Assembly: GCF_921293095.1 (NCBI RefSeq)
Contig: NC_060246.1
Coordinates: 87,603,030 to 87,667,029, forward strand
Origin: Ischnura elegans
Taxonomy: Eukaryota; Arthropoda; Insecta; Odonata; Coenagrionidae
DNA: 64,000 nucleotides
Direction of reading: 5' to 3'
Shown: positions 63,601 through 64,000 of the stretch, one piece after another
Numbering within the stretch: position 1 is the first letter of the stretch
Layout: every line of letters begins with the position of its first letter
Notes under the pieces: generated by a model
The model's input: only the letters and a program-made list of their open reading frames with translations
Told to the model about the DNA's origin: nothing
The model's database searches: none
Position numbers and translations under genes: made by a program

Positions 63601-64000
63601 CCTCGAGTCGAGGCGTCTGTGAACAGGGACAGAGACATTTTGAGATCTGCACCTGCATTCATTGGGTTGTGGTGACAACGGTTTCGGAAACCATCCTGCT
63701 TCCGTTAGGTTGAAGTCCAACGTGTAGCTGGAAGCAGTATGGCACCAGTTGTCACCACTGAATCGCAAACGCGGATTGAGAACCCGAAAATCCTCAGTGC
63801 CCAGCTCGTGGTGATATCAAATATCCAGTACCATTTTCCCCATAATTTCATATTTAAAATTTCTTTCAACCATTGTTCGTAAGATTTCATCCAAGCCAAA
63901 ATTATTTTTGGTTTCCTTAGAATCCACCTTTCAGCAGATAGTATTCAGTGCGAATATTTGTTTCAGTTGTTAAAATTTTTACCGTTCCGGAGGCCATATG
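60649..64000. other. non-coding stretch at the window end
   Basis: No supported gene. 60672-61000 has hAT-like ends (CAGTGGCGTTTCCAGG; CCCCCCTCTGGATCGCCCATG) without a clear duplication. Around 63,585-63,625 the minus strand contains GAGGATCGAAACGTCGCG, similar to the Penelope-like motif at 57.5 kb, so a further fragment may run on to the edge. Confidence 0.4.

Noticed and set aside
1-64000. CRISPR array, bacterial operon signals or rRNA genes
   Set aside because: No regularly spaced repeats with unique spacers, no Shine-Dalgarno-led operons and no rRNA segments; splicing and repeats show a eukaryotic genome.

Overview
The window is eukaryotic nuclear DNA from an arthropod, most likely an insect. 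The evidence is an AT-rich sequence with spliced coding exons (GT/AG), a secreted phospholipase A2 gene split over at least three exons, a MADF-domain gene with introns, tRNA-derived SINEs, degenerate non-LTR retrotransposon reverse transcriptases, a Penelope-like fragment and several non-autonomous DNA transposons. I cannot name the species. Most of the sequence outside the central block is intron, intergenic DNA or dead repeats.

The central feature (24,654-42,519, about 17.9 kb) is a nearly complete Polinton/Maverick element, a virus-like self-synthesising transposon. It has terminal inverted repeats starting AGTATT. It encodes a protein-primed family B DNA polymerase, broken by a one-base frame change. 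It also encodes an A32/FtsK-type packaging ATPase, a small basic/hydrophobic protein resembling adenovirus/adintovirus protein X, and a DDE integrase with a C-terminal chromodomain. A penton-like minor capsid protein, a basic virion-protein candidate, a double-jelly-roll major capsid protein and an adenain-like cysteine protease follow. A further seven or so small genes have no clear assignment. The virion genes from 33.5 to 39.4 kb are packed like a virus, with ATGA and TAATG overlaps and one 232-nt out-of-frame overlap over a 21-bp repeat. Each TIR carries a TATA promoter and the start of an ORF. The right copy is a 185-codon gene and the left copy is cut to 36 codons. Several ORFs lie directly behind a polypyrimidine-AG splice acceptor, and the left third holds TATA boxes followed by short leader exons ending in GTAAG donors. 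This suggests expression by splicing shared leaders onto successive ORFs.

Left flank (1-24.6 kb): the three sPLA2 exons are on the minus strand (1,184-4,157), with an inverted pair of tRNA-like sequences in one intron. A 1.66-kb foldback element (5,875-7,533) carries 140-bp units rich in AGGTCA half-sites. It abuts a truncated THAP-type zinc finger (minus strand), divergent from a MADF exon set (plus strand). The rest is MITEs, a SINE, two non-LTR RT relics and unannotated AT-rich DNA.

Right flank (42.5-64 kb): the Polinton right end sits inside a non-LTR RT reading frame. Beyond it are more RT relics, one interrupted by a 308-bp MITE with a perfect 8-bp target duplication. There are also two tRNA-SINEs, a Penelope-like fragment with a repeated motif, a second MITE with an 8-bp duplication, a MITE with about 60-bp TIRs, two protein-like ORFs of unknown origin (43.5-43.9 and 45.3-45.8 kb) and a possible host first exon near 60 kb.
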